DNA of 64,000 bases, taken from Asaia bogorensis_B. GTDB lineage: Bacteria; Pseudomonadota; Alphaproteobacteria; Acetobacterales; Acetobacteraceae. The notes under the pieces were generated by a model that did not search any database, was not told the origin of the DNA, and saw nothing but the letters and a program-made list of their open reading frames with translations. The translations under genes were made by a program, and so were the position numbers. The stretch is from NCBI RefSeq assembly GCF_900465315.1, contig NZ_UBIX01000013.1, one strand, 5' to 3'. Of this stretch, positions 16,119-25,012 are shown piece by piece (the first letter of the stretch is position 1; the number at the start of each line of letters is the position of its first letter).

Positions 16119-18230
16119 ATGACGCCTTCAGATACCCCCTCCCACGATGACGATATTCCGCTGCCCCCGGTTGAGGCTGGCGGATTTTTCGATGCGCCGC
16201 AGGAAAGTCCCGTTGAGGCGGCTGCTCCTGCACTGGCAGCGTCCGTGGCACCCGCGCGGGATAAAAACGAGCGCAGCGGACCCTATCGTGTTCTCGCCCG
16301 CAAATATCGCCCCCAGCATTTCGATGACCTGATCGGGCAGGATGCCACGGTGCGTATCCTGCGCCGTGCCTTCCAGCTGGGCCGCGTTGCGCATGCCTTC
16401 ATGCTCACCGGCGTGCGCGGCGTGGGCAAGACCACGACGGCGCGCATCATCGCCCGTGCGCTCAACTGCATTGGCGTCGATGGGCAGGGTGGCCCGACCG
16501 CTGATCCTTGCGGTGTCTGCGCCAATTGCACGGCCATTCTCGCCGATCGTCATCCCGATGTGCTCGAGATGGACGCCGCATCACGGACGGGCGTGGACGA
16601 TATACGCGAAATCATCGAGGCGACACGTTTCCGCCCGATGCAGGGACGCATGAAGGTCTTCATCATCGATGAGGTCCACATGCTCTCACGCAACGCCTTC
16701 AATGCGTTGCTGAAAACCCTCGAGGAACCGCCCGAGCAGGTAACCTTCATTTTTGCGACGACCGAACTGCGCAAGGTGCCGGTGACCGTGCTGTCGCGCT
16801 GCCAGCGATTCGATCTGCGCCGCGTGCCGCAGGAGATGCTCATGCAGCATTTCGCGGGCATTGCGGAGAAGGAGTCGGTCGCGTTTTCGGAAGAGGCACT
16901 CTCCCTGATCGCACGCGCTGCCGATGGCTCTGTGCGTGATGGGCTGTCTCTGCTCGATCAGGCGATTGCACAAGGTGAGGGCGAGGGGGCCGAGCGCATC
17001 GAGGCCCCCATGGTCAGCGCCATGCTGGGGCTGGCCGATCGTCAGCTCGTATTCGACCTGTTCGAGATCCTGATGCAGGGCAAGGCCGAAGAGGCGCTCG
17101 CCATAAGTGGTCAGGCCTATGCGCAGGGGGCCGATCTCGGCATCCTCCTCGCCGATCTGCTCGATCTGATCCATGTAATCTCGCGTCTCAAGGCCATCCC
17201 GTCGCTGCGTCACAGCCGCGAATTGCCGGAGGCCGAGCGTGATCGTGGGGCCTCTCTGGCCGATCGCCTGCCCAATGCCGAACTCGGGCGCGCCTGGCAG
17301 ATCCTGCTCAAGGGTATTCAGGAGGTCGAGCAGGCCCCTGATCGACGCGCTGCGGCGGAGATGGTGCTCATACGTCTGTGCTATGCCAGCACCCTGCCGA
17401 CGCCGGATCGCGTGGCACGCATGGTCATGCAGATGCAATCCGAGGACCGCCCCGCCGGTGATATAGGCAGGGAAAGTCTGACAGGTTCCTCGGGGAACAT
17501 GACCAGTCATGGCGCCGGATCGGTTTCCGCACAAGCGAGCAGCCCGCAGGGGATCTCGGGCAATCAGGGCGGCGATGACCGCCCCAAAGCCGCCCTGCGT
17601 CTGGTTGCGAATGGGGGTGTGGCCTACGACGCTGTCTCCAGTGCTTTGGCTGCCCCCGCGCCCGTTCTGACCCCGGTCCAGCCAGCGCCGCAGGGCGAGG
17701 AGGCAGATGCTCTCCTGCCGCCCCTGCGTTCATGGCGTGAGATGGTCGCTTTTGTCGCGCGCCAGTCCGAAGCCATGTTACATGGCATGCTGCGCCATTC
17801 GGCTCATCTTGTGCGCTTCGAGCCGCCGCGTGTGGCCATACGCATGGCCCGTGGCACGCCACCGCGTATTGAAACGCGTCTGCAGGCTCTGCTTGAGAAA
17901 GCCTATCCGGGGCAGTGGCATGTCGAGGCCTCGGATGAAGAAGGCGAGCCGACGCTGGATGAGCAGGGTGCAGAGATCGTGGCCCTGCGCCGCGAGGAAC
18001 TGCATGCGCACCCGCTGCTGCGTGCCATACTCGACGTGTTTCCCGATGCCCGTGTTGGCGAGCCAAAGGATCTCTCGCTCGACGAATACGGGCTTCCCCC
18101 CGAAGAGCTTGAAGAGCCGGAGAGCTGGACGGCAGAACCTGCCGTGCCCGATCTGGACTTTGCGCCCCTCGATGCCGATCTGATGGATGACGATGACTGG
18201 CACGATTTCGGTGGCAGCCCTTCTTTCTGA
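16119..18230 (+). CDS. dnaX: DNA polymerase III subunits gamma/tau
   Basis: The clamp-loader ATPase of the replisome. From ATG 16119 it is 703 residues; earlier in-frame codons lie inside the SRP RNA and are rejected. An acidic, proline-rich extension of about 50 residues precedes the core YRVLARKYRPQHFDDLIGQD. Walker A is GVRGVGKTTTAR (about 98-109), the zinc-binding cysteines are in DPCGVCANC, Walker B is IIDEVHML, and the SRC sensor motif occurs in VLSRCQRF. The C-terminal half (tau-like) contains a low-complexity linker and a final acidic region. Whether a shorter gamma product exists cannot be told from sequence. Confidence 0.95.
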   Translation: MTPSDTPSHDDDIPLPPVEAGGFFDAPQESPVEAAAPALAASVAPARDKNERSGPYRVLARKYRPQHFDDLIGQDATVRILRRAFQLGRVAHAFMLTGVRGVGKTTTARIIARALNCIGVDGQGGPTADPCGVCANCTAILADRHPDVLEMDAASRTGVDDIREIIEATRFRPMQGRMKVFIIDEVHMLSRNAFNALLKTLEEPPEQVTFIFATTELRKVPVTVLSRCQRFDLRRVPQEMLMQHFAGIAEKESVAFSEEALSLIARAADGSVRDGLSLLDQAIAQGEGEGAERIEAPMVSAMLGLADRQLVFDLFEILMQGKAEEALAISGQAYAQGADLGILLADLLDLIHVISRLKAIPSLRHSRELPEAERDRGASLADRLPNAELGRAWQILLKGIQEVEQAPDRRAAAEMVLIRLCYASTLPTPDRVARMVMQMQSEDRPAGDIGRESLTGSSGNMTSHGAGSVSAQASSPQGISGNQGGDDRPKAALRLVANGGVAYDAVSSALAAPAPVLTPVQPAPQGEEADALLPPLRSWREMVAFVARQSEAMLHGMLRHSAHLVRFEPPRVAIRMARGTPPRIETRLQALLEKAYPGQWHVEASDEEGEPTLDEQGAEIVALRREELHAHPLLRAILDVFPDARVGEPKDLSLDEYGLPPEELEEPESWTAEPAVPDLDFAPLDADLMDDDDWHDFGGSPSF

Positions 18231-18248
18231 CCTCAAGGACAAGACATC

Positions 18249-18572
18249 ATGAAAAATCTCGCAGGACTGATGAAGCAGGCCTCACAGATGCAGTCGCGCA
18301 TGGAAGAGGTGCAGAACACGCTCAATGCGCTCACGGTCGAGGGCTCCTCGGGCGCCGGACTCGTCAGCGTAACCCTCAGCGGCAAGGGTGACATGCGCGG
18401 CCTGCGTATCGATCCGAAGCTGGCGGACCCGAATGAAGTCGAGATGCTTCAGGATCTGATCATCGCGGCTTTTGCCGATGCCCGCAGCAAGGTCGAGGCA
18501 GCCAATGCCGAGGAAATGCGCAAGGTTACTGGCGGGATTGATCTGCCGGCTGGCATGAAGTTTCCTTTCTGA
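18249..18572 (+). CDS. ybaB: YbaB/EbfC nucleoid-associated protein
   Basis: A 107-residue DNA-binding protein of the YbaB/EbfC family, beginning MKNLAGLMKQASQMQSRMEE and with the conserved GKG and NPxEVExLQDLIxAAFxDA elements. It sits in the classic dnaX-ybaB-recR cluster, 18 bp after dnaX, with CAAGGACAA as the ribosome-binding site. The family forms dimers that coat DNA; the precise role is unclear in any species. Confidence 0.93.
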   Translation: MKNLAGLMKQASQMQSRMEEVQNTLNALTVEGSSGAGLVSVTLSGKGDMRGLRIDPKLADPNEVEMLQDLIIAAFADARSKVEAANAEEMRKVTGGIDLPAGMKFPF

Positions 18573-18626
18573 ACCTCAAAGGCCTGAAATCGTCATACCG
18601 GTTGTACTAAGCAGGAGCGCACAGCC

Positions 18627-19226
18627 ATGATGGGTGGTGGCGATGTCGAGAGGCTGATCCAGCTTCTATCCCGTCTGCCCGGACTGGGGCCGCGATCGGC
18701 GCGCAGAGCCGCCCTTGTGCTCCTGCGTTCCCCGCAGACCAGGCTTCTGCCTCTGGCCCAGGCCATGGAGGCCGCAGCCCATTCCGTGCGCAGCTGTTCC
18801 ATTTGCGGCACGCTCGACAGCAGCGATCCCTGCAGCATCTGTGCCGATCCGGCGCGGGACAAGGGATTGATCTGCGTGGTCGAGACAGTGGGCGATCTCT
18901 GGGCGCTTGAGCGCTCAAGGCTGCATCCCGGCACCTATCAGGTGCTTGGCGGGGTGCTCTCGGCGTTATCCGGCACCGGTCCTGAGGATCTCAACACGGC
19001 GTCGCTGCTGGCGCGGGTGGAATCCGGTCAGGTGCGTGAGGTTATCCTTGCGCTGGGAGCTACGGTTGAGGGGGCGAGCACCGCACACTGGCTGCAGGAG
19101 AAGCTCGCCGCCTTCGACGTGACCGTTACCCGCGTAGGGCATGGCGTGCCGATCGGTGGAGCGCTTGATGTGCTGGATGACGGCACGCTGGCTGCGGCAC
19201 TCTCTGCCCGGCGACCCGCGCAATGA
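18627..19226 (+). CDS. recR: Recombination mediator RecR
   Basis: Acts with RecF and RecO to load RecA on gapped DNA. The 199-residue protein has the N-terminal helix-hairpin-helix (LPGLGPRSARR, 17-27), a four-cysteine zinc finger (CSICGTLDSSDPCSIC) and a Toprim domain starting ICVVETVGDLWALE, and ends in the walker-like C-terminal region GGALDVLDDGTL. Length is normal for the family. The stop overlaps the next start (ATGA), implying co-translation with the FolM-like reductase. Confidence 0.95.
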   Translation: MMGGGDVERLIQLLSRLPGLGPRSARRAALVLLRSPQTRLLPLAQAMEAAAHSVRSCSICGTLDSSDPCSICADPARDKGLICVVETVGDLWALERSRLHPGTYQVLGGVLSALSGTGPEDLNTASLLARVESGQVREVILALGATVEGASTAHWLQEKLAAFDVTVTRVGHGVPIGGALDVLDDGTLAAALSARRPAQ

Positions 19227-19981
19227 AAACGACCTCTGCGACATCTTTCCCATCGGAGATGCCCCGGGCGGCACTGATCACAGGCGGCGTAAGGCGCATT
19301 GGTCGGGCGCTGGTCGAGGCGCTGGCGACGGAGGGATTCTCGGTTGCCATCCACTGCCGCTCTCATGCGGATGAGGCACGAGCCCTGCTGGCCACGCTCG
19401 ATGTGACGGGCTGTGTGCTTGAGGCGGACCTCACAGATGAGTCACAAACCGCCCGTCTGGTGGGTGATGCAACGAAGGCACTTGGGCCTCTGGGTGTCCT
19501 GATCAACAATGCCTCGGCTTTCGAGCGTGATGAGTGGTCCGACGTCACACGCAGTTCGTGGGACCGGCATATGGAAACCAATCTGCGAGCGCCTTTCGTG
19601 CTGATGCAGGATTTCGCCCGAATGCTGCCCGAAACAGCACAGGGCGTGGTGCTCAATCTGCTGGATCAGCGTGTCTGGAATCTCACGCCGCATTTTATCA
19701 GCTACACGCTTTCCAAAGCCGGGCTATGGACCCTGACGCAGAGCATGGCGCTTGCCCTTGCGCCGCGCATCCGGGTCAATGCTATCGGGCCGGGGCCTGT
19801 GCTGCCGGCAGTGGGGCAGTCGCAGGAGCATTTCGATAGGATGCGCCAGAACGCCCCGCTCGGTATCGGTGCCAACCCGCAGGAAATTGTCACAGCCGCG
19901 ATAGCTTTATTGCGAATGCCTTCAGTCACTGGCCAGATGATTGCGCTTGATGGAGGTCAGCATTTACAGTGGCGTCCTTAA
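19223..19981 (+). CDS. FolM/pteridine reductase-like SDR
   Basis: A 252-residue short-chain dehydrogenase. The cofactor motif is TGGVRRIG, the arginine-containing TGxRRxG variant of pteridine reductases and FolM (dihydromonapterin/dihydrofolate reductase), which binds NADPH. NNAS replaces the common NNAG, and the catalytic Tyr and Lys lie in SYTLSKAGL. The ending GQMIALDGGQHL is typical. It overlaps recR by ATGA. A role in tetrahydropterin or tetrahydrofolate reduction is inferred from the motif; other SDR substrates cannot be ruled out. Confidence 0.75.
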   Translation: MKTTSATSFPSEMPRAALITGGVRRIGRALVEALATEGFSVAIHCRSHADEARALLATLDVTGCVLEADLTDESQTARLVGDATKALGPLGVLINNASAFERDEWSDVTRSSWDRHMETNLRAPFVLMQDFARMLPETAQGVVLNLLDQRVWNLTPHFISYTLSKAGLWTLTQSMALALAPRIRVNAIGPGPVLPAVGQSQEHFDRMRQNAPLGIGANPQEIVTAAIALLRMPSVTGQMIALDGGQHLQWRP

Positions 19982-20011
19982 CATTTGAATAAAAGAGGCG
20001 AATATCTCCAT

Positions 20012-21901
20012 ATGACATCTTTTACTCGCCGCATGGCCGATGGAGATCGCTTCGGTTTCACCATATCCAGGGTCCGCACCCATCACGACACCTATCTGAA
20101 CCTTCGGGCTCGGGACCACAGTCTTGCACATGAAACGTCATCTGCCCTCGAGGGGGAGACGATCCTTGTTACCTGGTCTTTCATGCCTGAGTTTGGTTTG
20201 CTGGTTTCAAGCGATGGAAGCTGGCCGGAAGCGCTCTCAAGAGGAGAGGGAAAGCCCTGGAGTCCGGCTTTCATGGCGCTTTCCGTGATCGACATGCAGG
20301 CAGGTCGCCACGCGCTCAAGGAATTCGGAAAACCCGATTTTCTGACTGCGGAAATCAATACGGGCCTGATCCATACCAACCGGCCGACCATCTCGGACTG
20401 GGAGCTCTTTGAGTTCGAGTCCGTCAGGCAGCCGGTACCGGTACTTCTGGGCGACTTCGCCGAACAATTTGGCATTGTGCTTCATGCCCGTCACGATGCG
20501 GTGGCTGCCCTGCATGCGCTGCTTTCAGCCCCCGCGCCTTTTCTCCCAGCCCTTTTCGATACCCTGCTGACAATCCTGCGGCCGGACGTTCTGACCTCTT
20601 TCGTAGCGTTGTTTACGACCGACCTCGCCCGGGCCGTTGACCCCGCAACACGCGACGCCGTGCGCCTTCTCGCCGCCCTGCCGGGAGGGGAGTGGATCGC
20701 GGGTGCCCTGCAGGATCTGCATGAATGGAAAAACGGGCGCAGCCGGGCCTGTCTGTCGGCCGACGAGCGTTTTGATTTTCTCGGACTTCACGACCAGCGC
20801 GGCCCGGGGAGTGCCTACCATCTGGGCGCCCGGCTGCTGGGCGAGGCCCGTCGTGCAATCGTTCCCAACCACAAACTGGCGATCCTGGCCACGGCGCGTG
20901 ATGAGGGGCTGTATCTGCTGGAATGGATTGCTCATCATCGCCGCGTCGGTGTCGAGCAATTCTTTATCTACACGAATGATCTGACAGACGGCTCGGATGT
21001 CTTGCTGCGGCAACTGGCAGAAGCGGGCGAGATTGTCTGGATTGACAATACCGGAGCATCTCCTGCCAAAATAAACATGCAGGACAAGGCCTATTATCAT
21101 GCACTGACCATCGTGCCCGAAATACTGGATTATCGCTGGTGTCTCGTGCTCGATCTCGATGAGATGGTCCTGCCTGGCGCTCATGTCGATTACAGCCTGC
21201 CGCCATTGCTTGAAGCCCGAGAGCATGAAGGTGCCGAGGCTATTGCGATCTCGTGGCACGTTTTCAATTCCAATGGCCGTCTGACATGGTCCCCCGGACT
21301 GGCATCCGAGCGTTTTGTGGAGACCGAGCGTCACCCGCTGATCAAATCGGTGTTTCGTACCAACCGCTTCTTCGGGTCTTCAGCCCATCATCCGGATGCA
21401 CAGGACAGGCGCGTGATCCCGTTCCTCACCATTGATGGCGAGCGTCACCGTAGCGGTGATCTGGGGGAACATGATATCAATTTTGCTATCCGTCCCACCG
21501 TCAATGCGATGATCTGCCACTATCACGTTCGCTCTCTTGAGGAATATGTGTGGAAATTCGCTCGCGGCGAAAACGACGGCAACGGCGTGCTCAAGACCAA
21601 GCATTTTCGATATAATAATCCGGGTGTTTTCAAACTTTTCACCACGCGTTTCGAGGCTGGTGGTCCCAAACCTGCACTGCCTCTTGCCGAGGACGTCCAC
21701 CGGGGTATCCGGCGTCTCTCCCGTCTGCCCGGCGTAACCGAAGCCCGCGAGGAGATCGAGAGACGCTTCGCTGAGCAATCGATCGATTACGTTGAGCAGA
21801 GTGCGGCCATCATGAAAGAGGATGATCGCATCGATGTCGAGACACGGGAAAGATGGTGCGCCCTGGTTGCGGAATGGCGCAGGCTGCGCGGTCTCTCCTG
21901 A
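20012..21901 (+). CDS. Glycosyltransferase (GT2/GT92-like) with unknown N-terminal half
   Basis: About 629 residues from ATG 20012; a TTG at 19985 would add nine. The C-terminal half from about residue 285 begins VPNHKLAILATARDEGLYLL and contains FFIYTNDLTDGSD and the metal-binding CLVLDLDEM, the pattern of glycosyltransferase family 2 subgroup 4 (DUF23/GT92-like) enzymes. Histidines in FGSSAHHPDA and CHYHVRSLEEY match the same group. The first 280 residues have no recognised domain and no signal peptide or membrane span, so the enzyme is cytosolic. It closes the dnaX-ybaB-recR-folM string and ends at a strong hairpin. The acceptor is unknown; extracellular polysaccharide or protein glycosylation are options. 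Confidence 0.75.
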   Translation: MTSFTRRMADGDRFGFTISRVRTHHDTYLNLRARDHSLAHETSSALEGETILVTWSFMPEFGLLVSSDGSWPEALSRGEGKPWSPAFMALSVIDMQAGRHALKEFGKPDFLTAEINTGLIHTNRPTISDWELFEFESVRQPVPVLLGDFAEQFGIVLHARHDAVAALHALLSAPAPFLPALFDTLLTILRPDVLTSFVALFTTDLARAVDPATRDAVRLLAALPGGEWIAGALQDLHEWKNGRSRACLSADERFDFLGLHDQRGPGSAYHLGARLLGEARRAIVPNHKLAILATARDEGLYLLEWIAHHRRVGVEQFFIYTNDLTDGSDVLLRQLAEAGEIVWIDNTGASPAKINMQDKAYYHALTIVPEILDYRWCLVLDLDEMVLPGAHVDYSLPPLLEAREHEGAEAIAISWHVFNSNGRLTWSPGLASERFVETERHPLIKSVFRTNRFFGSSAHHPDAQDRRVIPFLTIDGERHRSGDLGEHDINFAIRPTVNAMICHYHVRSLEEYVWKFARGENDGNGVLKTKHFRYNNPGVFKLFTTRFEAGGPKPALPLAEDVHRGIRRLSRLPGVTEAREEIERRFAEQSIDYVEQSAAIMKEDDRIDVETRERWCALVAEWRRLRGLS

Positions 21902-21924
21902 CGGAGGACAGGACCCAGCCCCGA

Positions 21925-21955
21925 TGATGGAGGCCCGGTTACCGGGCCTCCGTCA
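21925..21955. terminator. Bidirectional hairpin terminator
   Basis: GGAGGCCCGG-TTA-CCGGGCCTCC (21929-21951), extendable to 14 bp with one wobble pair. It lies between converging genes and overlaps the stop codon of the minus-strand gene. No clean T-run on either side. Confidence 0.6.
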
Positions 21956-22531
21956 GGGTTGGGTTTGATGCGATGCTGATGTGAGCCCTGCAAACCCGGA
22001 GGCGAGGTAATTTTCGACCACCAGGGAGAAGGGCAGACCGTCAGTCCCGCGCGTGAGCATGGCGGTGTTGCGCAGTAGGACATCTGACGGAAGGTGGTCG
22101 CGCTCGCTTTCCAGCCCCACCCGGTGAAAACGCAACGCGGCCACCACATGGCCAAAAGGCAGGGTGGTGGTGTCGAGCAGCGTGTTCATGGCGGGTTCAA
22201 GACGCTCAGGCACATACCAGTTCCAGGCATCAGAGAGCACGTGGGTTCCGCAGCGCAGGCTGACATGGCGCAGCCGGATATGCTCATCCGCACCCAGCGA
22301 AAAATGTGTCCTGAAGGGCGCAGGCGGCGGCAGACTGTCAGCGGGTAGCGGAATGGCCGTGATCGCCACGCCAGGCGCGAGACGCGAGCAATAGGCTTGC
22401 AGCACTTTTGTAGCGCTCGGCTCGGCCTGAAGGGCGCGGCCCAGTTGATCGGCCGTCTCGGCGTGGGAGAAGGAAGGGGCCATGCATAAAAGAAAAAAGC
22501 CGGTCAGACCGGCTTTTCCCAGGGAAATCAA
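21953..22531 (-). CDS. Unknown protein, possibly exported; weak chorismate-lyase-like resemblance
   Basis: No family is recognised firmly. From TTG 22531, which overlaps the upstream stop as TTGA, the product is 192 residues with a convincing signal peptide (hydrophobic GLTGFFLLC, then FSHA-ET). However, that segment is also the upstream gene's terminator hairpin and T-run, which would give such residues automatically, so a start at ATG 22483 without a signal peptide is possible; neither start has a Shine-Dalgarno sequence. The middle, with RLRHVSLRCG, WNWYVPE, a leucine spaced region and TLPFGHVVAALRF, weakly recalls the UbiC/chorismate lyase fold. Function uncertain. Confidence 0.5.
   Translation of the reverse strand: MISLGKAGLTGFFLLCMAPSFSHAETADQLGRALQAEPSATKVLQAYCSRLAPGVAITAIPLPADSLPPPAPFRTHFSLGADEHIRLRHVSLRCGTHVLSDAWNWYVPERLEPAMNTLLDTTTLPFGHVVAALRFHRVGLESERDHLPSDVLLRNTAMLTRGTDGLPFSLVVENYLASGFAGLTSASHQTQP
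22488..22517 (-). terminator. Intrinsic terminator of the FYDLN gene
   Basis: Read on the minus strand: AAAAGCCGGT-CTG-ACCGGCTTTT followed by TTCTTTT, a 10-bp stem with an excellent T-run, 11 bp after the FYDLN stop codon. It lies inside the possible 5-prime coding end of the next gene. Confidence 0.8.
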
Positions 22532-22854
22532 TTTTCGTTATCGTCGTTGTCGGTGGTGACTTCGATCTCGGAGCCAAGATCATCATCGTCATCATCGAGA
22601 TCCGATGCGTCTTCCATCACATCGTCATCGCCATCTTCATCGGCGTCGAGATCGACATCGATGTCATCCTCGTCGCTCTTGGGATCATTCTTGGTCTGAT
22701 CCGCGGGGATGTCGCCACCGCGCTTGGGCTGGGGCAGATCGCTGGGCTGTTCTGCGCCGCATTTGGGACAAATCGCGGGAGCGCGATTCAGGTCGTAGAA
22801 ACGTGTGCCGCAGGAGACGCAGACGCGTTTCAGACCGAGTTCTGGTTTTGCCAT
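22528..22854 (-). CDS. FYDLN-acid protein (TIGR02300-type)
   Basis: A 108-residue protein from ATG 22854. The first 40 residues form a zinc ribbon, CVSCGTRFYDLNRAPAICPKCG, with two CxxC knuckles and the FYDLN motif that names the family. The rest is an extremely acidic, Asp/Glu-rich tail. The family is nearly restricted to Alphaproteobacteria and has no known function; its zinc ribbon and acid tail suggest binding to RNA polymerase, ribosomes or basic proteins, which is speculation. A strong intrinsic terminator follows. Confidence 0.88.
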   Translation of the reverse strand: MAKPELGLKRVCVSCGTRFYDLNRAPAICPKCGAEQPSDLPQPKRGGDIPADQTKNDPKSDEDDIDVDLDADEDGDDDVMEDASDLDDDDDDLGSEIEVTTDNDDNEN

Positions 22855-23024
22855 GATGACTACCTGTCGATCCTGAACCGGTTGAAAAGGGAAACGGCTT
22901 GTGCCGCGAAGCACGGGGCCATGCCAGCTTGTGCCCGCAATGTCAAATGCCAGCGGGGATTTTGATGTCAAAACCTGCCGTGAATCCGGTCTCGGCAATT
23001 GACAGGAAGGGGGCTCGCATCGGA

Positions 23025-24380
23025 ATGAACGCTATCATGGAACATCATCCCTCCACCCCCGTCATTCCTCTTTCCGTAGCGCGCAATCCTGGCCCGCTTC
23101 GGGGTTCGATTCGTGTCCCCGGCGACAAGTCGATCAGTCATCGTGCCCTGATGCTGGCGTCTCTTGCCAGCGGGCGTACTGTCGTAACCGGCCTGCTTGA
23201 AGGTGAGGATGTGCTGCGCACGGCCGATGCCATGCGCGCCCTTGGTGCGACAATCACCCGAGAGACGGATCGCTGGGTGATCGAAGGCAAGGGTGTCGGT
23301 GCGCTGAACGAACCGGACGATGTTCTGGATATGGGCAATTCCGGAACGGCCGCCCGCCTCTTGTCAGGTATCCTGTCCAGCCACGCCATTACCAGCTTCA
23401 TGACGGGCGATGCCAGCCTGCGCAGTCGTCCCATGCGCCGCGTCACGCAGCCGCTCTCGGCCAACGGGGCCTGTTTTGCCACCAGGCATGGCGAAAAGCT
23501 TCCGATGGCCATCATCGGCACAGGTGAGGCCGCACCGATTGCCTATCGCCTGCCGGTTGCCTCGGCGCAGGTGAAATCCGCCATTCTGCTGGCCGGGCTC
23601 AATGCGACGGGCAGGACCAAGGTGGAGGAGCCCGTAGCGACGCGCGATCACACCGAGAACATGCTGCGCCATTTCGGCGTCGAGGTTGAGGTAGGGCTGA
23701 CCCCGACAGGTGGTCGTATCATCACCCTGCAGGGACCTGCACGTCTTGCTGCCCGCGATGTTGTCGTGCCGGCTGATCCGTCATCTGCGGCGTTCCCTAT
23801 CGTGGCGGCCTGCCTTGTTCCCGGCTCGGAAGTTCGACTGCCCGGTATCGGGCTGAACCCCTTGCGCACCGGTCTGTTCACCACATTGCGTGAAATGGGC
23901 GCTTCGCTCGAGATCGAGAATGAGCGCATCGAGGGTGGCGAGCCCGTCGGTGATCTCGTGGTGCGTGCCTCTGCCCTCCACGGTGTGGACGTGCCGGCCA
24001 ATCGCGCGCCCTCCATGATCGATGAATATCCCGTGCTGGCTGTGGCCTGTGCGTTTGCTTCCGGCACATCGCGCCTTCGCGGTCTTGAAGAACTGCGCGT
24101 GAAGGAGAGCGACCGCCTTTCTGCCACTGTGGCGCTGCTCAAGGCCAATGGCGCAACGGTACGTGTCGAGGGTGATGACATGATCATTGAGGGACGCGGC
24201 GGCGCCGAAGGACTGGGCGGCGGGCTGGTAGAGACGCGCATGGACCATCGTCTGGCCATGAGTGCCATCGTGTTCGGCCTGGCTGCGGAGAAGCCCGTGA
24301 TGGTGGATGACACCGGCTTCATCAATACGAGTTTCCCCGGCTTCGTGTCGCTCATGACGGCTCTGGGGGCTGCGCTCTGA
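23025..24380 (+). CDS. aroA: 3-phosphoshikimate 1-carboxyvinyltransferase (EPSP synthase), class II
   Basis: Sixth step of the shikimate pathway, joining PEP and shikimate 3-phosphate. From ATG 23025 it is 451 residues; ATG 22965 is an alternative. PGDKSISHR (32-40), LLEGEDV, RPMRRV, SAQVKSA, DHTENML, DPSSAAF, APSMIDEYP and LRVKESDR align well with the class II, CP4-type enzymes of Agrobacterium. At the glyphosate-determining site CP4 has Ala (NAATG) whereas this protein reads NSGTA, with Gly107, as in sensitive enzymes. It overlaps cmk (TGATG) and leads to rpsA, a common aroA-cmk-rpsA cluster. Confidence 0.95.
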   Translation: MNAIMEHHPSTPVIPLSVARNPGPLRGSIRVPGDKSISHRALMLASLASGRTVVTGLLEGEDVLRTADAMRALGATITRETDRWVIEGKGVGALNEPDDVLDMGNSGTAARLLSGILSSHAITSFMTGDASLRSRPMRRVTQPLSANGACFATRHGEKLPMAIIGTGEAAPIAYRLPVASAQVKSAILLAGLNATGRTKVEEPVATRDHTENMLRHFGVEVEVGLTPTGGRIITLQGPARLAARDVVVPADPSSAAFPIVAACLVPGSEVRLPGIGLNPLRTGLFTTLREMGASLEIENERIEGGEPVGDLVVRASALHGVDVPANRAPSMIDEYPVLAVACAFASGTSRLRGLEELRVKESDRLSATVALLKANGATVRVEGDDMIIEGRGGAEGLGGGLVETRMDHRLAMSAIVFGLAAEKPVMVDDTGFINTSFPGFVSLMTALGAAL

Positions 24381-25012
24381 TGCGCCTTATCATTGCTGTT
24401 GATGGCCCGGCTGCCGCGGGCAAGGGGACGTTGGCCAAAGCGCTCGCTGCGGCGCTGGGGCTGCCTCATCTGGATACGGGGCTCCTCTATCGCGCTGTCG
24501 CCCGTCAGATGATCCTCAAGGGTCTGGATCCGGCTGCCGATAGCGGCGAGCAGACGGCGCAGGCGCTCCAGCCCGAGGATCTGCTGCGTGGTGACCTGCG
24601 TGTGCCGGAAATCGATCGCGGCGCGAGCTCGGTAGCCACGCAGCCCCCTGTACGCTCCGCCCTGCTTCGGCGTCAGCGCGAGTTTGCGACAGCCAGCGGT
24701 GCAGTAATCGATGGGCGCGATATTGGCACGGTGGTTTTCCCCGATGCCGACCTCAAGTTTTTTGTCACCGCCAGCGCCGGGGTCCGCGCCCTGCGTCGCT
24801 ACCAGCAGCTTCATGGCACAGGCGCCCGTGATGAAAGCGCGCTTTCTGCCCTGACGGCAGAGATCAGCGCGCGCGACCAGAAGGATGCGGAGCGCCCGGT
24901 CTCTCCGCTCCGTCAGGCTGATGATGCCGTTCTGATTGAAACAGATGACATGGATGCCGGGGCTGTTCTGGCCCACGCCCTGTCAATCGTAAGGTCTCGT
25001 TTTCCGGCCTGA
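24380..25012 (+). CDS. cmk: Cytidylate kinase
   Basis: Phosphorylates CMP and dCMP with ATP. The 210-residue protein opens MRLIIAVDGPAAAGKGT, a P-loop of the NMP kinase type, then HLDTGLLYRAVA (substrate binding), DGRDIGTVVFP and the lid-region RxxxD pattern SARDQKDAERPVSPL. It overlaps the aroA stop by one base and so is translationally coupled. A hairpin, AGGCGC-ATCAG-GCGCCT (25093-25109), lies 80 bp after its stop. Confidence 0.95.
   Translation: MRLIIAVDGPAAAGKGTLAKALAAALGLPHLDTGLLYRAVARQMILKGLDPAADSGEQTAQALQPEDLLRGDLRVPEIDRGASSVATQPPVRSALLRRQREFATASGAVIDGRDIGTVVFPDADLKFFVTASAGVRALRRYQQLHGTGARDESALSALTAEISARDQKDAERPVSPLRQADDAVLIETDDMDAGAVLAHALSIVRSRFPA

Noticed and set aside
22509..22525. 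TTTCCC-A-GGGAAA resembling the carA palindromes
   Set aside because: The half-sites are in the opposite order (TTCCC before GGGAA) with a 1-bp centre, and it lies inside a coding/terminator region, so it is not the same motif.
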